A stretch of DNA of 9,957 bases from an uncultured Eubacterium sp. (GCA_900551775.1 URXI01000145.1:1-9957), one strand, 5' to 3'. Positions 1-6,696 are shown, numbered from the stretch's first letter. The notes: generated by a model not told the origin, from the letters alone. Numbers and translations are program-made.

Positions 1-1788
1 GGCATGAACTGTTCTCTGGGACCTGCGGAGTTCAAGCCTTTGATAGAGGAATTATCAAAGTGGACGACGCTGCCGATTGTGTCCAAAGCCAACGCAGGCC
101 TGCCTGATCCTGCGACGGGGGACTACGATATAGAGCCTGCAGAGTTTGCAGAACTGACGGCGTCTTTGATTCCTTATGGGGTCAAATTGGTCGGCGGCTG
201 CTGCGGTACGACACCAGCTTTCATCAGAGCGATTCGCCAGGTTTTTGAGGGCAGGCATTACTGTCAGCAGAACCCGGAGATACCAGCGGCAGTCTGTACG
301 CCGGAAAAGACCGTGATCATCGACCAGCCCAGAGTCATTGGTGAACGGATCAATCCTACGGGCAAGAAGAAACTGAAAGAAGCCCTGAAGAATGGGGATA
401 TGGATTATGTCCTCTCTCAGGCGGCCGATCAGATCAGAGATGGGGCGGAAATTCTCGATGTCAATGCCGGTGTGCCGGGAATAGACGAGAAAAATGTTAT
501 TGTAAACATTGTCAAAGCACTGCAGGGAATCACCGATGCGCCTCTGCAGATTGATTCCAATGACCCGGAGGTTATCGAGGCGGCGCTGCGCGTTTACAGC
601 GGCAAAGCCATCGTCAACTCTGTCAACGGCGAAGAGAAGTCTCTGGCCGCAATCCTCCCTATTGTGAAGAAATATGGAGCTGCTGTAGTGGGGCTGACCC
701 TGGACGAAGACGGTATTCCAAAGACAAAGGAGAAGAGAATCGAGATCGCGAAGCGGATTCTGGACAGGACCCTCGCCTTGGGGATTCCACGGAAAGATGT
801 CTATATTGATTGCCTGACGCTGACCGTTTCTGCCGAGCAGGAAAATGCTGCAGGTACTTTAGATGCGATCAGATATGTCAAGGAAGAGATGGGGCTGAAA
901 ACGGTACTCGGCGTTTCCAACATTTCTTTTGGCCTGCCAAACAGACCGATTATCAACCACAATTTTTTACAGATGGCTCTGACCTCGGGTCTGGATCTGC
1001 CGATCATGAACCCAGGCTCTCCGGAAATGATGCAGGCTGTCGCTGTCTATAAGCTGATTATGAACATCGATAAGGGTTCAATGGATTATATCAAAAATTA
1101 CAGCGGGGAAGTAGTTACAAATACGACAGTAAGCAAACAGGTGCAGAAACAGGAAGCTGTGCAGGGGAGCGAGGTGGAGTACGCCATCAACAACGGCCTG
1201 GGTGCCAAGTGCAGGGGACTGATAGAAAAAGAATTGGAAAGCAGAAAGCCGCTGGATGTGATCAACGACACCTTGATTCCGATTCTGGACCGGGCAGGGA
1301 AGGATTTTGAAGCAGGTATCACCTTTATCCCACAGCTGATGCTCTGTGCGTCTACTGCCCAGCAGGCTTTTGACGTAATCAAAGAGAAGATTGAGGCTTC
1401 CGGTACGGAGCAAGTATCCAGGGGAACCATCGTCATCGCCACCGTAAAAGGAGATATTCACGATATCGGCAAGAATATCGTCAAAGTCATCTTAGAAAAC
1501 TACGGTTATGATATCGTTGATTTGGGAAAAGACGTGGAACCCCAGGCCATTGTAGACGCTGTCAAGGAAAAAGATGTCAAACTGGCAGGGTTATCGGCGT
1601 TGATGACGACGACTTTGCACAGTATGGCGGAGACGATCAAGCTGCTGAAAGAACAGGCGCCATCCTGCAAAATCATGGTCGGAGGTGCGGTACTGACAAA
1701 AGATTACGCTATGGAGATCGGGGCGGATTTTCACGTAAAGGACGCCAAAGAATCTGCTGACGCAGCAAAAGCGATATATGCAGAATAA
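1..1788 (+). CDS. metH: Cobalamin-dependent methionine synthase (MetH type), 5'-truncated by window edge
   Basis: Transfers a methyl group from 5-methyltetrahydrofolate through cob(I)alamin to homocysteine, giving methionine in the cytoplasm. The frame is open from base 1, so the true start lies to the left; the ATG at 4 is internal. Codon 4 (Cys in MNCSLGP) and codons 67-68 (GGCCGTTP) are the three zinc cysteines of the homocysteine-binding domain. A pterin-binding domain begins near codon 111 (RVIGERINPTG, then DVNAGVPG) and runs to about codon 350. A B12-binding cap lies around 410-470, and a B12 Rossmann domain follows with the DxHxxG motif (GDIHDIG, His at codon 487) and a C-terminal GGA loop. 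The protein stops right after this domain and has no AdoMet-dependent reactivation domain, as in other clostridial and Thermotoga-type MetH. The full protein is probably about 800 residues (inference from family alignment). It is followed 15 bp later by a transporter gene. Identity is secure; the symbol is by family. Confidence 0.95.
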   Translation, partial: GMNCSLGPAEFKPLIEELSKWTTLPIVSKANAGLPDPATGDYDIEPAEFAELTASLIPYGVKLVGGCCGTTPAFIRAIRQVFEGRHYCQQNPEIPAAVCTPEKTVIIDQPRVIGERINPTGKKKLKEALKNGDMDYVLSQAADQIRDGAEILDVNAGVPGIDEKNVIVNIVKALQGITDAPLQIDSNDPEVIEAALRVYSGKAIVNSVNGEEKSLAAILPIVKKYGAAVVGLTLDEDGIPKTKEKRIEIAKRILDRTLALGIPRKDVYIDCLTLTVSAEQENAAGTLDAIRYVKEEMGLKTVLGVSNISFGLPNRPIINHNFLQMALTSGLDLPIMNPGSPEMMQAVAVYKLIMNIDKGSMDYIKNYSGEVVTNTTVSKQVQKQEAVQGSEVEYAINNGLGAKCRGLIEKELESRKPLDVINDTLIPILDRAGKDFEAGITFIPQLMLCASTAQQAFDVIKEKIEASGTEQVSRGTIVIATVKGDIHDIGKNIVKVILENYGYDIVDLGKDVEPQAIVDAVKEKDVKLAGLSALMTTTLHSMAETIKLLKEQAPSCKIMVGGAVLTKDYAMEIGADFHVKDAKESADAAKAIYAE

Positions 1789-1803
1789 CGATGGAGAAAA
1801 TGA

Positions 1804-2697
1804 ATGAGAAGCGATAAGAAAAAGGGCACTCTCTGTGCAATCTGTTCGGCCTTAGTTTTCGGGACGACGCCGGTTCTGGCCAGCATCACCTTTAGTATGG
1901 GAAGCAACGCCATGACCCTGACCTTTTACAGGAATGTCATGGCGATTCCTGTTATGCTGATTATTTTGCTGATCCGAAAAGTAGATCTGAAGGTTTCGCT
2001 GAAAGAGTTGCTCGCATTGATGGTGATCAGCGCCGCTTTAAATGCGCCGACGACGTATCTCCTATATGCGGCCTATGACTATATCGGTATTGGCCTTTCG
2101 ACGACGCTGCATTTCTTATATCCTATGGTTGCTGTATTGTTAGGACGGATTTTCTTTAAAGAAAAGATGGACAAAATCAAGATTGCAGCGTTGGTTCTCG
2201 CTACCATCGGCGTTGCAATTGCTACCGGCAACAACGATTCCTTTGCCATGAAGGGCATCATTCTTTCGCTGGCTTCGGCAATCACCTATTCAAGCTATAT
2301 GGTGGCCGTGGAGCAGACTGCAGTCAATAAGATGGATTCCATGAAAGCCATGTTCTACATGTGTATTTTTAATGCCATTGTAGTCGGTCTTTTTGATTTG
2401 CCGAAAGGTAATATCGTATATGCACTGGAACCCATGGTTTTGTTTTATACGTTCATTCTATCTGTTATAAACTCAGCCTTTGCCCACGTGCTTTTGATAC
2501 TGGGTATCAAGCTGATCGGTGCAGGCAACGCTGCAATTTTCAGCATGCTGGAACCTGTTTCTGGTGTAATAGCGGGGTTTCTCTTTCTGGGAGAAGGGCT
2601 TCCGGCGATGAAGCTGATCAGCTGTATCATCATTCTGGTTGCAGTGATGATGCCGATCATAAAAGATAGAAATGACAGCTTACGTGGCGAAGTTTGA
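1804..2697 (+). CDS. EamA/DMT-family membrane transporter
   Basis: A 297-residue integral membrane protein of the drug/metabolite transporter superfamily, whose members mostly export amino acids or small metabolites. It has two EamA repeats (about residues 10-140 and 155-290), each of about five hydrophobic segments. The repeat ends carry typical signatures: LGRIFFKEKMDKIKIAAL in the first half and SMLEPVSGVIAGFLFLGE in the second. Length is normal for the family (about 280-310). The ATG at 1804 has a GGAGA at 1793-1797 with a 6-base gap, which supports this start. Only 15 bp separate it from the metH-like gene and no terminator is visible between them, so the two are probably cotranscribed. 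A role linked to methionine or a related metabolite is an inference from position; the substrate cannot be read from the sequence. Confidence 0.9.
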   Translation: MRSDKKKGTLCAICSALVFGTTPVLASITFSMGSNAMTLTFYRNVMAIPVMLIILLIRKVDLKVSLKELLALMVISAALNAPTTYLLYAAYDYIGIGLSTTLHFLYPMVAVLLGRIFFKEKMDKIKIAALVLATIGVAIATGNNDSFAMKGIILSLASAITYSSYMVAVEQTAVNKMDSMKAMFYMCIFNAIVVGLFDLPKGNIVYALEPMVLFYTFILSVINSAFAHVLLILGIKLIGAGNAAIFSMLEPVSGVIAGFLFLGEGLPAMKLISCIIILVAVMMPIIKDRNDSLRGEV

Positions 2698-2707
2698 CAG
2701 ATTATGA

Positions 2708-2736
2708 TTGATTTTGAGGGTCAATAGTGGCATAAT
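2708..2736 (+). promoter_or_regulatory. Candidate sigma-A promoter of sstT
   Basis: TTGATT at 2708-2713 and CATAAT at 2731-2736 are separated by exactly 17 bases; each hexamer has one or two mismatches to consensus. Transcription would start near 2743, about 30 bases before the sstT start codon. If real, sstT has its own transcript rather than depending on read-through from the metH-like operon. This is a motif match only. Confidence 0.45.
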
Positions 2737-2762
2737 TAAACGTAACTGCGAAATTATAATTT

Positions 2763-2767
2763 GGAGG
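2763..2767 (+). promoter_or_regulatory. Ribosome binding site that sets the sstT start
   Basis: GGAGG lies 6 bases before the ATG at 2774. An in-frame ATG at 2768 directly abuts this site and cannot use it, and the longer frame from a TTG at 2708 has no ribosome binding site and runs through the promoter candidate. The start at 2774 is therefore preferred. Confidence 0.8.
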
Positions 2768-2773
2768 ATGGAA

Positions 2774-4000
2774 ATGTTTTTTAAAAATTTATTAGCTGGC
2801 TGGAACAAGATCAGCCTGGTCAAGCAGATTATCATCGGCTTGCTTATCGGTATTATCCTGGCTCTGACGGTTCCGACGCAGGTATCCGGAATTACGATTC
2901 TCGGTGACCTATTTGTCGGCGCCCTGAAGGCCGTGGCTCCGATTTTGGTATTTTTCCTGGTCATGTCTGCAATTTCCGGACATAAGCAGGGACAGAAAAC
3001 CAACATGAAGTCAATCATCATACTGTATCTTGTGGGTACCTTTGCAGCAGGCTGTGCAGCGGTTATTGCAAGCTACATCTTCAAAATTCAGCTGGTGCTT
3101 CCAGGTGCGGCCGAAGCTGAAGTGGCTCCGCCAAGCGGTATTACAGAGGTTTTGAAAACGCTGGTATTCAACATCGTAGCAAACCCCGTAGATGCACTTC
3201 TGAATGCTAACTATATCGGTATTCTTGCATGGGCGCTGCTTTTGGGACTTGCACTGCGTTTTGCCGCGGAAGGAACGAAGACTATGATCTCAAACGTAGC
3301 TGATGCGATTTCCCAAGTGGTAAGATGGGTTATCAAATTTGCCCCTCTCGGTGTAATGGGTCTGGTGTTCTCTGCTGTTTCACAGAATGGAATGAGCATC
3401 TTTAAGAATTACGGAACCCTTATCGCATTGTTGGTAGGCGTCATGTTCTTTGATGCTCTGGTCATCAATCCGATCATCGTCTACATCAAAACAAGACAGA
3501 ACCCTTATTCACTGGTGTTCAAGTGTCTCAAGGACAGCGGCATCACAGCCTTCTTTACCAGAAGTTCAGCTGCCAACATCCCTGTTAATATGAGACTTTG
3601 CGAAGAACTGAAATTGGACAAGGATACGTATTCGATTTCAATTCCGCTGGGAGCTACTATCAATATGGGCGGTGCAGCCGTTACGATTGCGATTCTTTCG
3701 CTGGCAGCAACCCATACCCTGGGCGTCTCTGTAGATCTGCCGACGGCAGTTATCTTGTGTGTACTCTCTGCAGTCAGTGCCTGCGGCGCGTCTGGCGTTG
3801 CTGGCGGATCACTGCTGTTGATTCCACTGGCTTGCTCTCTGTTCGGTATTTCTAACGATATTGCCATGCAGGTTGTCGGTGTCGGCTTCATCGTCGGCGT
3901 AATTCAGGACTCTTGCGAGACAGCACTGAATTCATCTACAGACGTATTGTTTACAGCAGCGGCAGATATCGCTAACAAGAAAAAATTGGCGAAAAAATAA
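2774..4000 (+). CDS. sstT: Na+/serine-threonine symporter SstT
   Basis: A 408-residue member of the dicarboxylate/amino acid:cation symporter family. It imports serine and threonine with sodium across the cytoplasmic membrane. The sequence resembles E. coli SstT (414 residues) from end to end: LFVGALKAVAPILV near the N-terminus, ISGHKQGQKTN, PPSGI.EVL, NPVDALLNANYIGIL, TRSSAANIPVNM (about residues 262-273), SIPLGATINM (about 289-298), ACGASGVAGGSLLLIPLA, and a C-terminal QDSCETALNSSTDVLFTAA. The SSAANIPVN and PLGATINM segments form the re-entrant substrate and sodium site in this family. The start at 2774 is set by GGAGG at 2763-2767. It is probably monocistronic, with a candidate promoter just upstream and a strong terminator at 4018-4072. 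Serine/threonine specificity is inferred from SstT-type sequence and has not been tested. Confidence 0.94.
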   Translation: MFFKNLLAGWNKISLVKQIIIGLLIGIILALTVPTQVSGITILGDLFVGALKAVAPILVFFLVMSAISGHKQGQKTNMKSIIILYLVGTFAAGCAAVIASYIFKIQLVLPGAAEAEVAPPSGITEVLKTLVFNIVANPVDALLNANYIGILAWALLLGLALRFAAEGTKTMISNVADAISQVVRWVIKFAPLGVMGLVFSAVSQNGMSIFKNYGTLIALLVGVMFFDALVINPIIVYIKTRQNPYSLVFKCLKDSGITAFFTRSSAANIPVNMRLCEELKLDKDTYSISIPLGATINMGGAAVTIAILSLAATHTLGVSVDLPTAVILCVLSAVSACGASGVAGGSLLLIPLACSLFGISNDIAMQVVGVGFIVGVIQDSCETALNSSTDVLFTAAADIANKKKLAKK

Positions 4001-4017
4001 AGAACTATAGAAAAGAG

Positions 4018-4072
4018 GACGCTTCCAAAGCAGTGCAGCAAAGAATACTGCAGCCTTAGAGGCGTCTTTTTT
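4018..4072 (+). terminator. Intrinsic terminator after sstT
   Basis: GACGCTTC (4018-4025) pairs with GAGGCGTC (4059-4066), with one G-T wobble, and is followed by six T residues (4067-4072). A second inner stem, GCAGT with ACTGC, lies within the loop. The A-rich bases before the stem can pair with the T tract. It begins 18 bases after the sstT stop codon. Confidence 0.8.
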
Positions 4073-4190
4073 GATTATTGGAAACCAATGCGCCATGTTA
4101 GGGGTCATATTCCAAAGTAGAATTCTAGAAATCGAAGAAACACGGCGCTTTTGTATTTGGATTTGATGATTTGCGCAAGCGACGGGCTGA

Positions 4191-4349
4191 ATTCTGGCAG
4201 AACATGGCACGGACAGTCCACAGGATGGAGACCGTGATCCGCTGGAACCACAAACTGGCGACAGTCTCAAGCAGGGACTTTGGATTGCATTGACTGCCAG
4301 CAGCCTATTGCTCATACCCCTGCTGGTCAGCATCAGAAGAAAAAAATAA
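4191..4349 (+). pseudogene. Remnant of a cell-wall-anchored surface protein (xPxTG sorting signal only)
   Basis: One frame here encodes a complete C-terminal cell-wall sorting signal. It has a polar, Pro/Asp/Gly-rich stretch (GTDSPQDGDRDPLE), then PQTGD at 4248-4262, a hydrophobic segment of about 20 residues at 4275-4331 (GLWIALTASSLLLIPLL), and an RRKK tail ending at TAA 4347-4349. Such a signal lets sortase cut between Thr and Gly and attach the protein to peptidoglycan. The frame is closed upstream by a TGA at 4188-4190, there is no usable start or ribosome binding site, and I see no open frame for a secreted domain or signal peptide between 4073 and 4190. The likely reading is the 3' end of a surface-protein gene whose body was deleted or decayed. 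The ordered three-part structure is hard to get by chance, but the piece is short. Confidence 0.6.
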
Positions 4350-4365
4350 GACTTAACTGCATACA

Positions 4366-4392
4366 AATGGCGCGCCCTGATGGCGCGCCATT
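4366..4392. terminator. GC-rich hairpin between convergent genes, possible bidirectional terminator
   Basis: AATGGCGCGCC (4366-4376) and GGCGCGCCATT (4382-4392) form a perfect 11-bp stem with a 5-base loop (CTGAT). It lies 8 bases past the stop codon of the minus-strand lipoprotein gene and 16 bases past the plus-strand surface-protein remnant. The T-rich stretch after it is weak on both strands (GTTGTCTTTT on plus), so the stem is certain but its action as a terminator is inferred from position. Confidence 0.55.
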
Positions 4393-4400
4393 GTTGTCTT

Positions 4401-5810
4401 TTAATCGGTTACTTCTGTATGGGTCTGATTCATCATAAAGGTGATGATGGTACCCGTATATCTTTCCATCTTGTCTTCGCTGACAGATACGTTGATGATG
4501 TTGCTCTTTTTGTTCTTTTCGTATACATAGCTGGCGTTGGTGGCAGGGACACAGTCTTTGTATTCCATATCAGCATCAGAATACTCGTTGAAGGCGGCCG
4601 CCACTTCTTTGGCGAAGTCAGATTCCATGTCGCTGGAAAATCCAGGCTGTTCATCGAACTTCTTGTACTTGATGTCGGATAGACCGCAGATTGTCTTGTA
4701 GGTGGTGTCAATCTCTGACATGTTGGATTCTGACAAGCTGTTACCCACAGCCGAAATCGTATAAGATCCTTCTTTACTGTGAATCGCGCCGATGCTGGTG
4801 ATGGAAATCAGATTATCGTCGTCATCCTTGTAGTACACGCCATCAAGGAGGGTGTACAGCATGCTGACAAATTCATTCTGATATTCTTCTGTTACGACTT
4901 TTTCTGGCAGAGGGACTTCTTCGTAGGTGTAAGTCATTTCTGGATAATCCTCCAGATAATCGTCATTAAAATTCTCCATTGCCGTCTCCATCCTCGAATC
5001 AAATTTGTCGATATCATCTTCATCAATGACGATAATCATCGACGAAGATTTTGGATAAAGATTTCCGCTGCTTCCACCTGTAATATCTGCCAGTTCATAA
5101 ATCAGAGCGTTGGTCTTAAAATATGCTAACAGATCGCCCAGTTCTTTGATCGGATTCGGGTAGGATGAAATCTTAGAGTCAGGAATACCGCCAGGAAGTC
5201 CGCTGATTTTGATTTTGTATGCTTTTTCGCCCGTTGGAGCGGTATAAGCTACGCTGTTGCTGAAAGTATAGGACGATCTGGCGCCGGTATTGGCAGACCA
5301 CATATTTTTCTGTCCTCCGTTGAGACAGAAAACATTGGCATTGTCTTTAAAGTATTTTTTGTCTAAAAATTTGATACCGGCGTAATCATGTCCAACTTCA
5401 CTGGTGAAAATGACATCCAGTTTTCCGGTGGATTCGTTATTCTTGGCAATATATAAAGCCATGGCCATAGGTTCTATATTATTATTGAATTGTTTCGCAT
5501 CGTAAGAACAGACGATGACCGTCGGGTCAGCTTCTTTGTATTCTTTACTCGCATTGACGCGCATGATCACATTATTATGACTGTCAACGGTATACTTGAT
5601 CCCCTTTGATTTTGCCCAATTTGAAAGATAATCTCTAATTGCTTCTGTAGAAGTCAGGGTACTTGCTGAATCTTCAAGGTCTGTCTGATATGCGATGACT
5701 TTCTCTTCTATTTTTGATGAAAGGTCCTCTTCTTCCTCGCCGCATGCAGAGAGAAGGAACATGGAGCCTATCATAGTGAAGAGCAAAGCAATCGTTGTCA
5801 ACTTCTTCAT
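4401..5810 (-). CDS. Lipoprotein with PepD-like (M20) dipeptidase fold, probably inactive
   Basis: A 469-residue secreted lipoprotein. MKK, a hydrophobic segment and the lipobox LSAC (residues 20-23) predict lipidation of Cys23, with an acidic linker (GEEEED) after it. The rest follows the order of Xaa-His dipeptidase (PepD, M20 family): EAIRDYLSNWAKSKG then HNNVIMRV; TVIVCSYDAK where active enzymes have QGHLDMV; NNNIEPMAMALYIA where they have ADNGIGMA; FTSEVGHDYAG where they have TEEAGMDGA; SGLPGGIPDS where they have KGLKGGHSGG; ITGGSSGNLYPK where they have FNGGTLRNAIP. By this hand alignment the metal His becomes Ser102, the bridging Asp becomes Asn, the catalytic Glu becomes Ser137, another ligand Asp becomes Asn164 and the GGHS His becomes Ile209; only Asp104 and Glu138 are kept. 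It is therefore probably not a peptidase and may bind a peptide or cell-envelope ligand outside the membrane (inference). It is monocistronic, with no neighbour on its strand. The start at 5810 is chosen from lipobox position and ribosome binding site; an upstream ATG at 5858 would add 16 residues before the signal peptide. Confidence 0.8.
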   Translation of the reverse strand: MKKLTTIALLFTMIGSMFLLSACGEEEEDLSSKIEEKVIAYQTDLEDSASTLTSTEAIRDYLSNWAKSKGIKYTVDSHNNVIMRVNASKEYKEADPTVIVCSYDAKQFNNNIEPMAMALYIAKNNESTGKLDVIFTSEVGHDYAGIKFLDKKYFKDNANVFCLNGGQKNMWSANTGARSSYTFSNSVAYTAPTGEKAYKIKISGLPGGIPDSKISSYPNPIKELGDLLAYFKTNALIYELADITGGSSGNLYPKSSSMIIVIDEDDIDKFDSRMETAMENFNDDYLEDYPEMTYTYEEVPLPEKVVTEEYQNEFVSMLYTLLDGVYYKDDDDNLISITSIGAIHSKEGSYTISAVGNSLSESNMSEIDTTYKTICGLSDIKYKKFDEQPGFSSDMESDFAKEVAAAFNEYSDADMEYKDCVPATNASYVYEKNKKSNIINVSVSEDKMERYTGTIITFMMNQTHTEVTD

Positions 5811-5817
5811 TGCCCAA

Positions 5818-5823
5818 TCTCCT
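5818..5823 (-). promoter_or_regulatory. Ribosome binding site that sets the lipoprotein start
   Basis: On the minus strand AGGAGA lies 7 bases before the ATG at 5810. This supports MKKLTTIALL as the true N-terminus instead of the longer frame from 5858. Confidence 0.75.
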
Positions 5824-5843
5824 TTTATTATTTTTTTGCAAAA

Positions 5844-5872
5844 TTTATAAATAATCATTTATTTTGTATGAA
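5844..5872 (-). promoter_or_regulatory. Candidate sigma-A promoter of the lipoprotein gene
   Basis: On the minus strand TTCATA (5867-5872) and TATAAA (5844-5849) are separated by 17 bases, with four and five matches to consensus. The region is very AT-rich, so chance matches are likely. The -35 overlaps a small perfect dyad, TATGA-AAAA-TCATA (5867-5880). Confidence 0.35.
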
Positions 5873-5880
5873 AAATCATA

Positions 5881-5886
5881 TATAAT
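5881..5886 (+). promoter_or_regulatory. Candidate -10 element for the acetyltransferase gene
   Basis: A perfect TATAAT at 5881-5886 in the AT-rich divergent region. The best -35 at 17 bases (TTTATT, 5858-5863) is poor and there is no TG extension. It would give a leader of about 70 bases containing the inverted repeat GTGAAG (5899-5904)/CTTCAC (5928-5933) and the 12-base palindrome at 5936-5947. Confidence 0.25.
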
Positions 5887-5965
5887 GATAACATAATCGT
5901 GAAGAAATTAGTAGCGTTTTTATGAAACTTCACATAATCTTAAGATTTTGACGGGAGATAACGAG

Positions 5966-6505
5966 ATGGAATCAAAAAACCTAATTGTGAGAGAAACTGT
6001 ATTTGATGACTGCAGATATTTTGCGGAGTGGGAGAAACAACCTGAGGTCACAGAGTTCTTTACAATGGACGAGGAGAGAACCTACGAACAGGTCGTAACT
6101 GAATTCGTAAGGAACAACCTGGATCCAACCAAGATGCAGTTTACTATTACACTCAAACCGGAGGACAAGCCCATCGGCAAGATTTTTTTGTCAAGAATCA
6201 ACAGAGCGGACGACTCCCTGGATATCACGCGAATTTACATTGCTGATGTTGACAAACGAGGGAAGGGATATGGCGAAGAAGCGCTTCGTCTGGTTTTAGA
6301 ATACGCCTTTATCAATCTCCACATGGAAAGAGTCACCATAGATCACTTCGAAAAGAACAAGCCGGCAGCATCATTATATGAAAAAATCGGCTTTCAGACG
6401 GAGGGCCTGATGCGCAACGCCGGAAAGAAAAATGGAAAATATATCAATCTGCAGTTGAAGTCCATGCTGCGTGCAGAATATTATGACAAAATTCATACAA
6501 AATAA
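5966..6505 (+). CDS. GNAT-family N-acetyltransferase (RimJ/RimL-like)
   Basis: A 179-residue cytoplasmic protein that should transfer an acetyl group from acetyl-CoA to an amine. It matches the RimJ/RimL/SpeG-like branch of GNAT enzymes: an N-terminal LIVRETVFDDCRYFAEW opening (residues 6-22), a beta strand IGKIFLSRI (about 70-78), motif A around ITRIYIADVDKRGKGYGEEA (87-106) with the acetyl-CoA pyrophosphate loop R98-G-K-G-Y-G103, and the C-terminal motif NKPAASLYEKIGFQTEGLMR (131-150). Length is typical. The ATG at 5966 has GGGAG at 5953-5957 with an 8-base gap; a TTG at 5948 would extend it by six residues but overlaps that site. The gene is alone on its transcript, diverging from the lipoprotein gene and closed by a hairpin at 6555. 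The substrate (ribosomal protein, polyamine or other) cannot be told from the sequence. Confidence 0.9.
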   Translation: MESKNLIVRETVFDDCRYFAEWEKQPEVTEFFTMDEERTYEQVVTEFVRNNLDPTKMQFTITLKPEDKPIGKIFLSRINRADDSLDITRIYIADVDKRGKGYGEEALRLVLEYAFINLHMERVTIDHFEKNKPAASLYEKIGFQTEGLMRNAGKKNGKYINLQLKSMLRAEYYDKIHTK

Positions 6506-6554
6506 AGGGAAAAAATAATAAATTTTTTAGAATCCGCAAACCTATGCAATTACT

Positions 6555-6582
6555 AAAGCTGGCTGATTATTGGCCAGCTTTT
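6555..6582 (+). terminator. Intrinsic terminator after the acetyltransferase gene
   Basis: AAAGCTGGC (6555-6563) pairs perfectly with GCCAGCTTT (6573-6581) around a 9-base loop, and four T residues end the element. The T run is short, so efficiency may be moderate. It separates this gene from the nrdDG promoter. Confidence 0.7.
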
Positions 6583-6585
6583 CCT

Positions 6586-6606
6586 ATGGAATTGATCAGA
6601 TTCCAT
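6586..6606. repeat. Inverted repeat upstream of the nrdDG promoter
   Basis: ATGGAAT (6586-6592) and ATTCCAT (6600-6606) form a perfect 7-bp dyad around TGATCAG. It ends two bases before the -35 hexamer, so it could be an operator, or part of a longer terminator structure with the preceding hairpin. No matching regulator family is recognised. Confidence 0.45.
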
Positions 6607-6607
6607 G

Positions 6608-6636
6608 TTGACCAATGTCTGCAATGATAGTATAAT
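6608..6636 (+). promoter_or_regulatory. Sigma-A promoter of nrdDG
   Basis: TTGACC (6608-6613), a spacer of exactly 17 bases, and a perfect TATAAT (6631-6636). Transcription would start near 6643, leaving a leader of about 54 bases. This is the best promoter match in the window and lies immediately before nrdD. Confidence 0.8.
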
Positions 6637-6642
6637 TTGTTT
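6627..6642 (+). promoter_or_regulatory. Weak NrdR-like box overlapping the -10
   Basis: Against the NrdR-box consensus ACACWATATATWGTGT this 16-mer matches at 11 positions. It covers the -10 hexamer of the nrdDG promoter and starts 32 bases before the stronger box at 6659, which is the phasing known for paired NrdR boxes. Alone it would not be convincing; the spacing is what supports it. Confidence 0.5.
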
Positions 6643-6658
6643 GGATTATTTGGAAAAG

Positions 6659-6674
6659 GTACTATATATTGTGT
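6659..6674 (+). promoter_or_regulatory. NrdR box in the nrdD leader
   Basis: GTACTATATATTGTGT matches the NrdR consensus ACACWATATATWGTGT at 14 of 16 positions. NrdR is an ATP-cone repressor that shuts down ribonucleotide reductase genes when dATP is high. The box lies just downstream of the predicted transcription start and 16 bases after the weaker box, so bound NrdR would block the promoter. Confidence 0.75.
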
Positions 6675-6696
6675 GTTACGAAGGAGAAGAGACTAG

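Noticed and set aside
1078..1461. Minus-strand open frame of 127 codons inside the methionine synthase gene
   Set aside because: It lies wholly within a well-conserved coding region on the other strand, has no ribosome binding site or family resemblance, and is an antisense shadow.
2755..2760. TATAAT next to the sstT ribosome binding site
   Set aside because: Transcription would start inside or after the GGAGG at 2763-2767, so it could not give a normally translated mRNA; the TTGATT-N17-CATAAT pair fits better.
4129..4299. Second plus-strand frame in the sstT-lipoprotein gap (contains RRAEFWQNMARTVHRME)
   Set aside because: No start with a ribosome binding site and no family resemblance; the overlapping frame with the sorting signal explains the region better.
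3932..4366. Minus-strand open frame of 144 codons covering the end of sstT and the intergenic region
   Set aside because: It reads through the sstT C-terminus and terminator, has no recognisable domain, and is best explained as chance.
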